Assembly: GCA_002441055.1 (NCBI GenBank)
Contig: DJWR01000197.1
Span: 5,666-17,910 of the forward strand
Direction: 5' to 3'
Source: Caulobacteraceae bacterium UBA6225
GTDB lineage: Bacteria > Pseudomonadota > Alphaproteobacteria > Caulobacterales > Caulobacteraceae
Length of the DNA: 12,245 nucleotides
This document shows, piece by piece, positions 1 to 6,513 of this stretch. Each line of letters opens with the position of its first letter. Position 1 is the first letter of the stretch. Both the position numbers and the translations under genes were made by a program. A model generated the notes under the pieces. It did not search any database, had not been told where the DNA came from, and was given only the letters and a program-made list of their open reading frames with translations.

Positions 1-116
1 GGCTCCACCCGCACCAGGGCCACCTGCCCGTCCCGCAGACCGACGCCGAACGCCACTGGCCGGTCTGGATAGGGCCGGCCGGGTTCCGGGGCGCCAAACT
101 GCGGAACGCTCGCCAT
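1..116 (-). CDS. Probable NUDIX hydrolase, N-terminal 38 residues only
   Basis: The gene runs off the left edge of the window, so only its first 38 codons are visible. The reading begins MASVPQFG, continues through RPYPDRPVAFGVGLRDGQ and ends VALVRVE. A short polar leader followed by an AFGV..RDG.VALVRV beta-strand pair is how many NUDIX (nucleoside-diphosphate-X hydrolase) domains start. The diagnostic Nudix box (GX5EX7REUXEEXGU) would lie beyond the edge and cannot be checked. The ATG overlaps the stop codon of the upstream nuclease gene as ATGA (bases 118 to 114), which implies translational coupling and membership in the same minus-strand operon. Family assignment is inferred from N-terminal resemblance alone. 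That a start codon and open frame exist here is much safer than the product name. Confidence 0.55.
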   Translation of the reverse strand, partial: MASVPQFGAPEPGRPYPDRPVAFGVGLRDGQVALVRVE

Positions 117-1132
117 CAATCGACTGAGAACAGGGCGTCGAAGGGATCGACCCGGCCGGCCTCGACATCAGCCACCTTCACAGGTCGCCAGCCCACCTGG
201 GAGTCTGCGCTGTCACGCCAGGCCTCAACGATCAGATCGCGCAGCTCCGAAGCCCCGGCGCTGGTTCGGGTCAGCACGAAGGCGACGCCGCGGGGATCAG
301 CGGGCGCAAAGGCGCCGGCCTTTTCCAGAGCATAGAAGGGCTCCACCTCGGCAAAGCCCGCCAGGATATAGTCCACCGTCCGCTCTTCGATGGGACAGTC
401 GCAGAGCCTGAGCGGCGCCATGGCCCCCTTCAGCTCCGGCAAACCCAGATTGGCGCGGGTGAAATCACCCTCAAACAGGCCGTGGACCTTGGCGGTCGTA
501 TAGCCCTTGGGGTTCGGATAATCCGCGTTCCAGCCATTGTAGTGAACGGTCGTGTGCAAGGGCTGGGCGCCGTCGGCGACATAGTGCGACAACGCGCCGA
601 TCGTCGTCTTCAGCAGGCTCTCACGCAGGGCCCGGTCGGCGGCGTACCAGGCGCGACGGCCAGGATCGGTTTCCCGCGCCTCGGCGGCGACAAGCACCCG
701 CCAATAGGCGAAGTCCAGGGTCAGCTGCTGATACTGATCGACAATGGAATACTGCAGGTAGCCGGCCTTCCAGCTATCGGCGCCCGCCGCCTGAAGCTGC
801 GCCTCATAGGCTGCCCGGGTAGGCGCAATCGGGCTCTCAAACCTCGGCCCGCCCATCACGAGGCCAGCATCGTCGATGTCTACGAAGTGAGCCGAATCCC
901 GGTTGCTGCCGTGAATCCGCCCTGCCCCCTTCGACCTGTCGGGCTCGCGGCTCAGTTCGCCGATCTGGCTGATGGCAGTGGGGTCGCACAGGAAGGCGGG
1001 GACCTCATCCGGCAGAGCCTCCATAGCCGCCACCCCGATGACCCGGTGGCCGTGACCGCCCCAGGCCAGGGCATGACTGGGCGCCCCAAGCGACAGGGCC
1101 GCCAGGACCAGGGGAAGCGCAGCGATCCGCAT
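116..1132 (-). CDS. Secreted S1/P1-type zinc nuclease
   Basis: This 338-residue protein belongs to the S1/P1 nuclease family, which cleaves single-stranded nucleic acid with a trinuclear zinc centre. Residues 1-23 form a signal peptide ending ALA, so the mature chain begins with W24. That suits the family, where the mature N-terminal Trp is a zinc ligand. Visible ligands in family spacing are W24, H29 (WGGHGH), D65, H82 (SAHF), H183 and D187 (SHYVAD), H193 (QPLH) and H217 (VHGLFEGD). The last ligand is normally Asp four residues after the final His; here that position is E221. The start at 1132 has a GGAG ribosome site about ten bases upstream. The gene follows the glutathione transferase gene after 12 bases and overlaps the next gene by its stop codon. 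Expected location is periplasmic or extracellular, with a nutrient (phosphate or nucleoside) scavenging role inferred. Family assignment is firm; substrate is unknown. Confidence 0.9.
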   Translation of the reverse strand: MRIAALPLVLAALSLGAPSHALAWGGHGHRVIGVAAMEALPDEVPAFLCDPTAISQIGELSREPDRSKGAGRIHGSNRDSAHFVDIDDAGLVMGGPRFESPIAPTRAAYEAQLQAAGADSWKAGYLQYSIVDQYQQLTLDFAYWRVLVAAEARETDPGRRAWYAADRALRESLLKTTIGALSHYVADGAQPLHTTVHYNGWNADYPNPKGYTTAKVHGLFEGDFTRANLGLPELKGAMAPLRLCDCPIEERTVDYILAGFAEVEPFYALEKAGAFAPADPRGVAFVLTRTSAGASELRDLIVEAWRDSADSQVGWRPVKVADVEAGRVDPFDALFSVD

Positions 1133-1144
1133 TGAGAAAGGCTC

Positions 1145-1735
1145 CTAGTCTTTTATCGGCAGGGCCGCTTCAACCCGCGCGATCCAGGCCTGAACCTTGG
1201 GATAGCGCGCCAGGTCGAAACCGCCCTCACCAGCCAGGCGGGTATAGGCCACCAGGGCGACATCGGCGAGACTGAGCTGGTCGCCCACAAGGAATTGTCC
1301 AGCCTCAAGACCGTCCTCGAGCCGCTGCAGGGCCGCCTCGCCCCTGGCCACCAGCTTGGGGTCCAAGTCAGCGACAGACCGCCCCTGATACACCACCTGG
1401 AACCTGGCCACGGCCACATAGGGCTCATGCGAATACTGTTCCCAGAACAGCCATTCTAGCATGCGGGCCCGGTCATAGGCGTCGGTCGGAATCAGGTCAG
1501 ACCCCTCCGCCAGATACATGATGATGCCATTGGACTGGGCCAGCGGCCGGCCATCGGCCAGGACCACCACCGGGACCTGCCCGGCCGGGTTCAGCGCGCG
1601 AAACTCCGGGGTCTGGGTTTCCCCTTTCATGAGATCGATCTCGACCCAATCATAGTCGAGCCCCAGACGGTCGGCCGTCCATTTCACCTTCAGGCAGTTG
1701 CCAGAGATCGAGTCCCCGTAAATCTTCAGACGCAT
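1145..1735 (-). CDS. Glutathione S-transferase family protein
   Basis: A 196-residue cytosolic glutathione transferase. The thioredoxin-like N-terminal domain (about residues 1-78) starts MRLKIYGDSISGNCLKVKW, with Ser/Cys candidates for thiol activation near residues 9-14. It carries the cis-proline loop NPAGQVPVV (49-57) and a QSNGI segment (67-71) matching the glutathione gamma-glutamyl binding site. The helical C-terminal domain (about 85-196) has the fold-stabilising SLAD capping motif (155-158). The frame stays open 15 codons further upstream, but M1 at 1735 is preferred: it has GGGGGA about nine bases ahead, it begins exactly at the first beta-strand, and a promoter candidate lies inside the longer frame. 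It is the first gene of the unit with the nuclease and the NUDIX-like gene. The family is clear; the electrophilic substrate cannot be predicted. Confidence 0.92.
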   Translation of the reverse strand: MRLKIYGDSISGNCLKVKWTADRLGLDYDWVEIDLMKGETQTPEFRALNPAGQVPVVVLADGRPLAQSNGIIMYLAEGSDLIPTDAYDRARMLEWLFWEQYSHEPYVAVARFQVVYQGRSVADLDPKLVARGEAALQRLEDGLEAGQFLVGDQLSLADVALVAYTRLAGEGGFDLARYPKVQAWIARVEAALPIKD

Positions 1736-1762
1736 GTGGATTCCCCCGTCGACGCGCCGTCG

Positions 1763-1790
1763 TTGATAGCCGAGCCCCACCCGGCGCCAA
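1763..1790 (-). promoter_or_regulatory. Candidate housekeeping sigma promoter for the GST-nuclease unit
   Basis: Read on the minus strand, TTGGCGC (1784-1790) is followed by 13 bases and then GCTATCAA (1763-1770). The Caulobacter sigma-73 consensus is TTGaCgS, 10-14 bases, GCtANAWC. The -35 element matches six of seven positions and the -10 element matches GCTA plus the W position. A transcript starting just downstream would have a leader of roughly 20 bases before the ATG at 1735, containing the GGGGGA ribosome site. The call comes from consensus matching by eye; position and orientation are consistent with it. Confidence 0.45.
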
Positions 1791-1901
1791 GCCAGATCGA
1801 CTCACAGCGCCGCAAGAAGACCTCAATTGAACGACTTGCGAGCCCGCGCCAGGGCGGCTACCCACGCTCCTACCAGCTTAACGACGTAGGATGACGCCGC
1901 C

Positions 1902-2384
1902 ATGCGACGCCGCCTCGCCGCCCTGGCGGCTCTACCCTTTCTGGCCCTGGCTTCCAGTTCACAGGCCGCGACGGACGATCCGATCGGCGACCTGATTGTC
2001 GGCGCCATGACCGGTGGGATGCCTGGCACGCCGGCCTTCAAGCTGCGCGCGACCCTCTATCACGCCGGTGCGGCCGGCGTGGGCGCCCTGGACTCCCTGG
2101 GCTGCAAGGTGGTGGCCATGCGGACGGCGGCCATCGACAAGACCCTGATCCCCCGCCGCACCGTCCTGTTCATCCGGGAAACCGTCGGCCTGCCCATGCC
2201 CGACGGCGGCGTGCACGACGGCTACTGGTACGCCTCCGACGTGGGCGGCGCGATCAAAGGCGAGAAGATCGACCTCTATACCGGCCATGGACGCGCCTCC
2301 ATGAAGCCGATGATGCCGCTCAACCTGTCGGAGCTGACGGTCACCAAGGTCGGCGAGTTCAAGGGCTGCCCCCCGGTCAAATAG
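1902..2384 (+). CDS. Secreted 3D-domain protein (double-psi beta-barrel)
   Basis: A 160-residue protein with an Arg-rich N-terminus, a hydrophobic stretch and a likely signal-peptidase site after SQA (residue 22). The rest matches the 3D domain, named for three conserved aspartates and shared with the catalytic barrel of MltA lytic transglycosylases and with Gram-positive Rpf/YocH-like proteins. The three Asp are visible: D79 (IDKTLIPRRTVLF, the D..vIP.Gt motif), D113 (ASDVGGAIKG) and D124 (KIDLYTG). Only this domain is present; the larger MltA body is missing, so it is a minimal single-domain form. C68 and C156 could form a periplasmic disulfide. AGGA lies about 11 bases before the ATG. It is transcribed away from the GST unit and converges on fpr with a 17-base gap. 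A role in peptidoglycan turnover is inferred from the domain. Confidence 0.82.
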   Translation: MRRRLAALAALPFLALASSSQAATDDPIGDLIVGAMTGGMPGTPAFKLRATLYHAGAAGVGALDSLGCKVVAMRTAAIDKTLIPRRTVLFIRETVGLPMPDGGVHDGYWYASDVGGAIKGEKIDLYTGHGRASMKPMMPLNLSELTVTKVGEFKGCPPVK

Positions 2385-2401
2385 GCCAGGGGACCGCGGC
2401 C

Positions 2402-3217
2402 TCAGGTCTCGACGAAGGCCTTTTCCAGGACGAAATCGCCGGGCTTGGCGATGGAGCCTTCCTCGAAGCCCCGTTCGACCAGCATGGCCTTCAGATCGGC
2501 CAGCACGGAGGGACCGCCGCACAGCATCAGCCGGTCCACAGCTGGATCCAGGGGCGGCACGCCCAGATCCTCAAACAGCTTGCCCGAGGCGATCAGGTCG
2601 GTGATCCGGCCCTGGGTCTTGAACGGCTCCCGCGTCACGGTGGGGTAGTAGCGCAGCTTGCCGCCAATGACCTCGGAGAGGATTTCATCCTTGGCCAGGT
2701 CTTCCTCGAACAACTCGCGATAGTTCAGGTCGGCCACATTGCGCACCGTGTGGGTGACGATGGCCTCATCGAACCGCTCATAGACTTCAGGGTCGCGGGC
2801 CAGCGAAAGCCAAGGCGCAAGGCCCGTGCCGGTGCCGAGCATATAGAGTCGCTTTCCAGGCTTCAGGCCGTCCAGCACCAGGGTGCCTGTGGGCTTGCGG
2901 CCGATCAGCACCTGATCGCCAACCTTGATCTTCTGCAGGCGCGAGGTCAGGGGGCCGTCGGGCACCTTGATGGAATAGAATTCCAGCTCCTCGTGCCAGG
3001 CGGGGCTGGCGATGGAATAGGCGCGCAGCAGCGGCTTGCCGTCCACCTCCAGGCCGACCATGACGAACTGGCCGCTGGAAAACCTCAGGGACGGGTCCCG
3101 GGTGGTGCGGAACGAGAACAGGCTGTCTGTCCAGTGCTGGACCCAGGTCACAGTCTCAAGGTGGAAGGCGCCGGCCTTCTTGGGGGCCGGGGCGGCCACG
3201 GTCACATCAGTCATCAC
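2402..3217 (-). CDS. fpr: Ferredoxin/flavodoxin-NADP+ reductase
   Basis: This 271-residue FAD enzyme moves electrons between NADPH and ferredoxin or flavodoxin. The FAD-binding beta-barrel (about 20-115) contains the flavin motif RAYS (65-68) followed by IASP. The NADP-binding domain (about 120-271) begins with LGTGTGLAPW (127-136) and has a second nucleotide motif LMLCGGPSVL near residue 230. The chain ends in aromatic-containing KAFVET, as in bacterial-type (subclass I) Fpr. Two ATG codons are adjacent (3217 and 3214) and either may be used; the ribosome site is weak (GAAAAG). The gene lies 24 bases after cysH in the same direction, so it is the last gene of the sulfur operon. This suggests it reduces the ferredoxin that feeds CysI. 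In other bacteria Fpr serves oxidative stress and Fe-S repair, so a wider role is possible. Confidence 0.92.
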   Translation of the reverse strand: MMTDVTVAAPAPKKAGAFHLETVTWVQHWTDSLFSFRTTRDPSLRFSSGQFVMVGLEVDGKPLLRAYSIASPAWHEELEFYSIKVPDGPLTSRLQKIKVGDQVLIGRKPTGTLVLDGLKPGKRLYMLGTGTGLAPWLSLARDPEVYERFDEAIVTHTVRNVADLNYRELFEEDLAKDEILSEVIGGKLRYYPTVTREPFKTQGRITDLIASGKLFEDLGVPPLDPAVDRLMLCGGPSVLADLKAMLVERGFEEGSIAKPGDFVLEKAFVET

Positions 3218-3241
3218 TTCGTCTTTTCTGCTCGGCGAGGC

Positions 3242-4000
3242 TCAGATGTCGCCGCCGACATTGCCCGAGCCGCCGCTCACTGAAACGCCGGGCGCGCGGG
3301 CGACATGTATGCCGCATTCGCTCTTTTGCGAACCCTGCCAACGGCCAGCCCGAACGTCCTGGCCATCCTCCACCGGCGAGGTGCAGGGCCAGCAGCCGAT
3401 GGACGGAAAGCCCTGCGCCACCAGGGGATGGGGCGGCAGGTCGTGGGCCACCACATAGGCGTCCAGGTCTTCCTTGCCCCAGTTGGCCAGGGGGTTGAAC
3501 TTCACATGCGGCTCGGCCTCTTCGACCACGCGCAGGGCCAGCCGATCCCCCCCATGGAAGCGTTTGCGCCCGGTGATCCAGGCGTCGAACTCGCCCAGCG
3601 CCCGGTCCAGGGGCAGGACCTTGCGGATATGGCAGCAGCCGTCCACGTCGGTCTGCCAAAGCTTGGCCTGGGGATCGGCGACCGCCAGATCCTGATAGTG
3701 CGGACGCAGGTCGCGCACATCGGTCAGGCCCAGCCGGTTGGCCAGGCTCCGCCGGTAGTCCAGCGTCTGGCCAAACAACATGCCGGTGTCGAGGAACAGG
3801 ACAGGGATGTCGCGACTGACCTGAGCGGCGAGGTGCAGCAGGACCGCCGACTCCGCGCCGAAGGACGACACCATCGCCAGCTTGTCGCCAAACTCCCGGT
3901 GAGCCGCGGCGATGATCTCCGTCGGCTCGGCCTGACGCAGCGTCTTGTCCAACCGATCGGCGACCGAAAGGTCGTCGGTGTGATCATAGGCCATCGTCAC
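3242..4000 (-). CDS. cysH: Assimilatory APS reductase (thioredoxin-dependent, Fe-S type CysH)
   Basis: CysH reduces activated sulfate to sulfite using thioredoxin. The PP-loop nucleotide motif SSFGAES is at residues 45-51. Two cysteine pairs, C122-C123 (DGCCHIRK) and C203/C206 (IGCWPC), are the [4Fe-4S] ligands that mark enzymes using adenylyl sulfate (APS) rather than PAPS. The catalytic Cys is C229 in SECGIH. About 20 Gly/Ser-rich residues after this motif form an unremarkable tail. Two starts compete: GTG at 4000, which overlaps the upstream stop codon as GTGA, and ATG at 3994, two codons later, with AAGG five bases upstream. Residue numbers assume the GTG. The gene sits between DUF934 and fpr in the sulfur operon. 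Family and likely substrate class are secure; APS preference follows from the Fe-S motif and was not measured. Confidence 0.94.
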   Translation of the reverse strand: MTMAYDHTDDLSVADRLDKTLRQAEPTEIIAAAHREFGDKLAMVSSFGAESAVLLHLAAQVSRDIPVLFLDTGMLFGQTLDYRRSLANRLGLTDVRDLRPHYQDLAVADPQAKLWQTDVDGCCHIRKVLPLDRALGEFDAWITGRKRFHGGDRLALRVVEEAEPHVKFNPLANWGKEDLDAYVVAHDLPPHPLVAQGFPSIGCWPCTSPVEDGQDVRAGRWQGSQKSECGIHVARAPGVSVSGGSGNVGGDI

Positions 4001-4503
4001 CTTCCCTCACGCTCCACATAGGCCGGCGTCCGCATATCGGCTGCGCGCTGATAGACGTGACGGTGGCGATGAACGGCGTGGGCCCAGTCCTGTGGGGTCG
4101 ATCCGTCGGCCGGGACAAAGGCGTCAAAGCCGCAGCGGACCATGAAGCCAGCCTGTTCGCGCAGCACCTCGCCCACCGCGCGGACTTCGCCGCCAAACCC
4201 GAACCGCTGGCGCAGCAGACGGGCGGCGGTATAGCCGCGGCCGTCCCGGTACTTCGGAAAGGCCAACGCCACCACCGCGATCCTCGGCAGGTCGTAGGCC
4301 AGCGCCTCAACCTCCTCGGCGGGCTCAAGACGCACGCCAACGGCGCGCCCCTCGGCCAGCAGGTTGTCACCCTCGGCCTGGAACCGGGTGAAGGAAATGA
4401 TCACGTCGCCCGGGGGCAGGCCCTCATCATCGCTCACAGCGGTGAAGGGGTCGTCGGCGAGGACGAACTGGTCGTTATCCTGTCGCCTAATGAGCGTCGG
4501 CAT
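3997..4503 (-). CDS. DUF934 family protein of the sulfite reductase operon
   Basis: A 168-residue protein recognised as DUF934 by its core FPKYRDGRGYTAARLLRQ (about 83-100) followed by GEVRAVGEVLREQ and MVRCGFDAF (about 105-129). The family is found almost only beside cysI and cysH and is often annotated as an oxidoreductase or sulfite-reductase-associated protein; its biochemistry is not established to my knowledge. There is no visible signal peptide, membrane span or cysteine cluster (only C124), so a simple Fe-S electron carrier is not supported. Its start lies inside the end of cysI, overlapping by 17 bases, and is fixed by a near-perfect ribosome site. The stop overlaps the possible GTG of cysH. 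Such coupling on both sides suggests its amount is matched to CysI and CysH, consistent with an accessory or assembly role, which is inferred. Confidence 0.9.
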   Translation of the reverse strand: MPTLIRRQDNDQFVLADDPFTAVSDDEGLPPGDVIISFTRFQAEGDNLLAEGRAVGVRLEPAEEVEALAYDLPRIAVVALAFPKYRDGRGYTAARLLRQRFGFGGEVRAVGEVLREQAGFMVRCGFDAFVPADGSTPQDWAHAVHRHRHVYQRAADMRTPAYVEREGR

Positions 4504-6142
4504 AGACGGCCTCCTTGAAGGGTTCGACGCCGGTGCGGCGGTAAGTGTCGAGGAAGCGCTCGCCCTCACGGCGCTCGCGAAGATAGACCTCGACCAGGGT
4601 GTCGATGGCGCCGGCCACCTTGTCGTACGGCAGGGCCGGACCCAGCATCTTGCCAACCGCGGCGTCCTCAGCGCCCGAGCCGCCCAGGGTGAGCTGGTAG
4701 AACTCCTCGCCCTTCTTATCGACGCCCAGAATGCCGATGTGGCCCACATGGTGGTGACCACAGGCGTTGATGCAGCCGCTGATCTTGATCTTCAGCTCAC
4801 CGATGGCCTCAGCGCGGTCAGGATCGGCGAAGGTCTGGGCGATCTGCTGGGCCACAGGGATCGCCCGGGCGTTGGCCAGGGCGCAGTAGTCCAGCCCCGG
4901 ACAGGCGATGATGTCGGAGATCAGGTTCACATTGGCGCTGGCCAGGCCTGCGGCCTGCAGTTGCGCGAAGACCTCGGGCACGTCGTCCAGCCGCACATGA
5001 GGCAGAACCAGGTTCTGTTCATGGGTCACCCGGATGTCGTCCTGGCCATAGCGCTCGGCCAGGTCAGCGATCACGTCCATCTGATCAGAGGTGGCGTCGC
5101 CGGGCGTCTCACCGATGGTCTTCAGGGAGACCTCGACGATGGCGTAGCCTGGCTTCTTGTGCGGCCGCAGATTGTTGCGCGCAAACCGGGCCAGGGCCGG
5201 ATCAGCGGCCTTGGCGGCCTCGAACACCTCTGAACGCGCCGGCAGCGGGTCGAAGGCGGCGGCGGCGAACGCCCCACGGATGCGGGCGAGCTCGGTGTCG
5301 GGCAGGTCGCCCTCCGGCCCGATCTTGGCCCACTCCTCGGCCACCTGACGGGCGAACTCTTCGGCCCCCAGGGCGGCGACCAGGATCTTGATCCGCGCCT
5401 TGTAGATGTTGTCCCGGCGCCCATGGCGGTTATAGACCCGCAGGATCGCTTCCAGATACGAGAACAGCCGGTTGGCCGGCAGGAACTCGCTGATGGTCGG
5501 GCCCACATAGGGGGTGCGGCCAAGACCGCCGCCCACAATCACCTCAAAGCCCAGCTGGCCGTCGCGGCCCCGGCGGATCATCAGGCCGATGTCGTGCACC
5601 TTTGCCGCCGTGCGGTCCTTGGGCGCCGCGGTGATGGCGATCTTGAACTTGCGCGGCAGGAACGAGAACTCCGGGTGCAGGCTGGACCACTGGCGGATGG
5701 CCTCTGACCAGACCCGCGGATCGTCCAGCTCCTCGGCCGTGGCGCCCGCATAGGGGTCGGACGTCACATTGCGGATGCAGTTCCCGCTGGTCTGGATGGC
5801 GTGCATGTTCACCTCGGCCAGCTGGTCGAGGATGTCGGGAGCATCCCGCAGCTTGATCCAATGGAACTGCAGGTTCTGGCGGGTGGTGAAGTGGCCATAG
5901 CCGCGATCATAGGTGCGGCCGATATGGGCCAGACGGCGCATCTGGCGGCTGTTCAGCGACCCATAGGGAATGGCGATCCGCAGCATGTAGGCGTGCAGCT
6001 GCAGATAGAGGCCATTCATCAGCCGCAGGGTCTTGAACTGGTCTTCGCTCAGTTCCCCGGAAAGGCGCCGCGCCACCTGCTCGCGAAACTCCCGGGCGCG
6101 GTCGGCGACGAAGTCCTGGTCGACGGCGTCGTACTGGTACAT
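4487..6142 (-). CDS. cysI: Siroheme [4Fe-4S] sulfite reductase hemoprotein (nitrite/sulfite reductase family)
   Basis: This 551-residue enzyme carries out the six-electron reduction of sulfite to sulfide. The two-fold repeated nitrite/sulfite reductase architecture is visible. The N-terminal ferredoxin-like half has TTRQNLQFHW (86-95) and TSGNCIRNVT (118-127). The C-terminal half carries the cofactor cysteines C414 and C420 (CPGLDYC) and C457 and C461 (CINAC, followed by GHHHVGHIG). This C-x5-C...C-x3-C set bridges siroheme and the cluster. AAGGAGCG precedes the ATG at 6142. It follows DUF2849 after 10 bases. No CysJ flavoprotein gene is in the operon, whereas fpr is, so ferredoxin-dependent electron delivery is likely. 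Sequence alone does not cleanly separate nitrite from sulfite reductases; the cysH and cobA neighbours favour sulfite. Confidence 0.94.
   Translation of the reverse strand: MYQYDAVDQDFVADRAREFREQVARRLSGELSEDQFKTLRLMNGLYLQLHAYMLRIAIPYGSLNSRQMRRLAHIGRTYDRGYGHFTTRQNLQFHWIKLRDAPDILDQLAEVNMHAIQTSGNCIRNVTSDPYAGATAEELDDPRVWSEAIRQWSSLHPEFSFLPRKFKIAITAAPKDRTAAKVHDIGLMIRRGRDGQLGFEVIVGGGLGRTPYVGPTISEFLPANRLFSYLEAILRVYNRHGRRDNIYKARIKILVAALGAEEFARQVAEEWAKIGPEGDLPDTELARIRGAFAAAAFDPLPARSEVFEAAKAADPALARFARNNLRPHKKPGYAIVEVSLKTIGETPGDATSDQMDVIADLAERYGQDDIRVTHEQNLVLPHVRLDDVPEVFAQLQAAGLASANVNLISDIIACPGLDYCALANARAIPVAQQIAQTFADPDRAEAIGELKIKISGCINACGHHHVGHIGILGVDKKGEEFYQLTLGGSGAEDAAVGKMLGPALPYDKVAGAIDTLVEVYLRERREGERFLDTYRRTGVEPFKEAVYADAH
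4510..4516 (-). promoter_or_regulatory. Strong ribosome binding site inside the end of cysI
   Basis: The minus strand reads AAGGAGG here, six bases before the ATG at 4503. It lies within cysI coding sequence and decides the DUF934 start, because the frame is open far upstream as a shadow of cysI. It is the best Shine-Dalgarno match in the window. Confidence 0.8.
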
Positions 6143-6152
6143 TCGGCGCTCC

Positions 6153-6512
6153 TTACTTACGCTTGATCAGGTTGACGCGGCCGCTGGAACGGGCGGCGCC
6201 GTCGGCGCTCAGCAGGGCTTCAATGACTTCGCCGCCCTCGGCCTGCTTGCCGTGGGCGGGATGGTTGGTGGGGCCCAGCGCCCGGATGCGCTCACGGTAG
6301 CTGAGCGGCGCCCACAGACCGTCCGACTCCATCAGGTCGATCAGATAGGGGTCGATCACGACAGTCGGTTGAGACTTGGCCTTTCCCTCGGCCGCCTCGG
6401 CGGCCTCGGCGTCGTCAAACAGGTCAGCGTCGGCGAAACGCTCCACCCACGTCCCAGCCTTCCAGAACACGACATCGCCATCGATCAGGCGGTTGGCGGT
6501 CAGGGCCTTCAT
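6153..6512 (-). CDS. DUF2849 family protein
   Basis: A 119-residue soluble protein beginning MKALTANRLIDGDVVFW, a typical DUF2849 opening. An acidic Ala/Glu-rich linker (about 29-46) is followed by VVIDPYLIDL (51-60) and a basic C-terminus ending VNLIKRK. The family occurs mainly in alphaproteobacterial sulfur operons between the siroheme methyltransferase and cysI, as here; its function is not known to me. It contains no cysteine, so it is unlikely to carry a metal cluster. The frame extends 12 codons further upstream, but the chosen ATG has GGGAGG about nine bases ahead and lies one base after the cobA stop (TAA G ATG), giving tight coupling. The small size and position suggest an assembly or regulatory partner of CysI; that is inference. 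Confidence 0.88.
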   Translation of the reverse strand: MKALTANRLIDGDVVFWKAGTWVERFADADLFDDAEAAEAAEGKAKSQPTVVIDPYLIDLMESDGLWAPLSYRERIRALGPTNHPAHGKQAEGGEVIEALLSADGAARSSGRVNLIKRK

Positions 6513-6513
6513 C

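Noticed and set aside
482..1135. Long plus-strand open frame (217 codons) opposite the S1/P1 nuclease
   Set aside because: It is a shadow frame caused by high GC. The translation shows no family resemblance and the opposite strand encodes a protein with a full set of zinc ligands.
1836..1860. TTGCGAG ... GCTACCCA as a plus-strand promoter for the 3D-domain gene
   Set aside because: The spacing is permissible, but the second half of the -10 element does not match and the -35 is weak; not better than chance in this sequence.
2385..2401. Searched the fpr/3D convergent gap for a shared terminator
   Set aside because: The 17 bases contain no stem-loop with a T-run; nothing supportable is present.
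4364..5233. 289-codon plus-strand open frame opposite cysI and DUF934
   Set aside because: It crosses two well-supported genes, lacks recognisable motifs and would lie antisense to the cysI cofactor cysteines.
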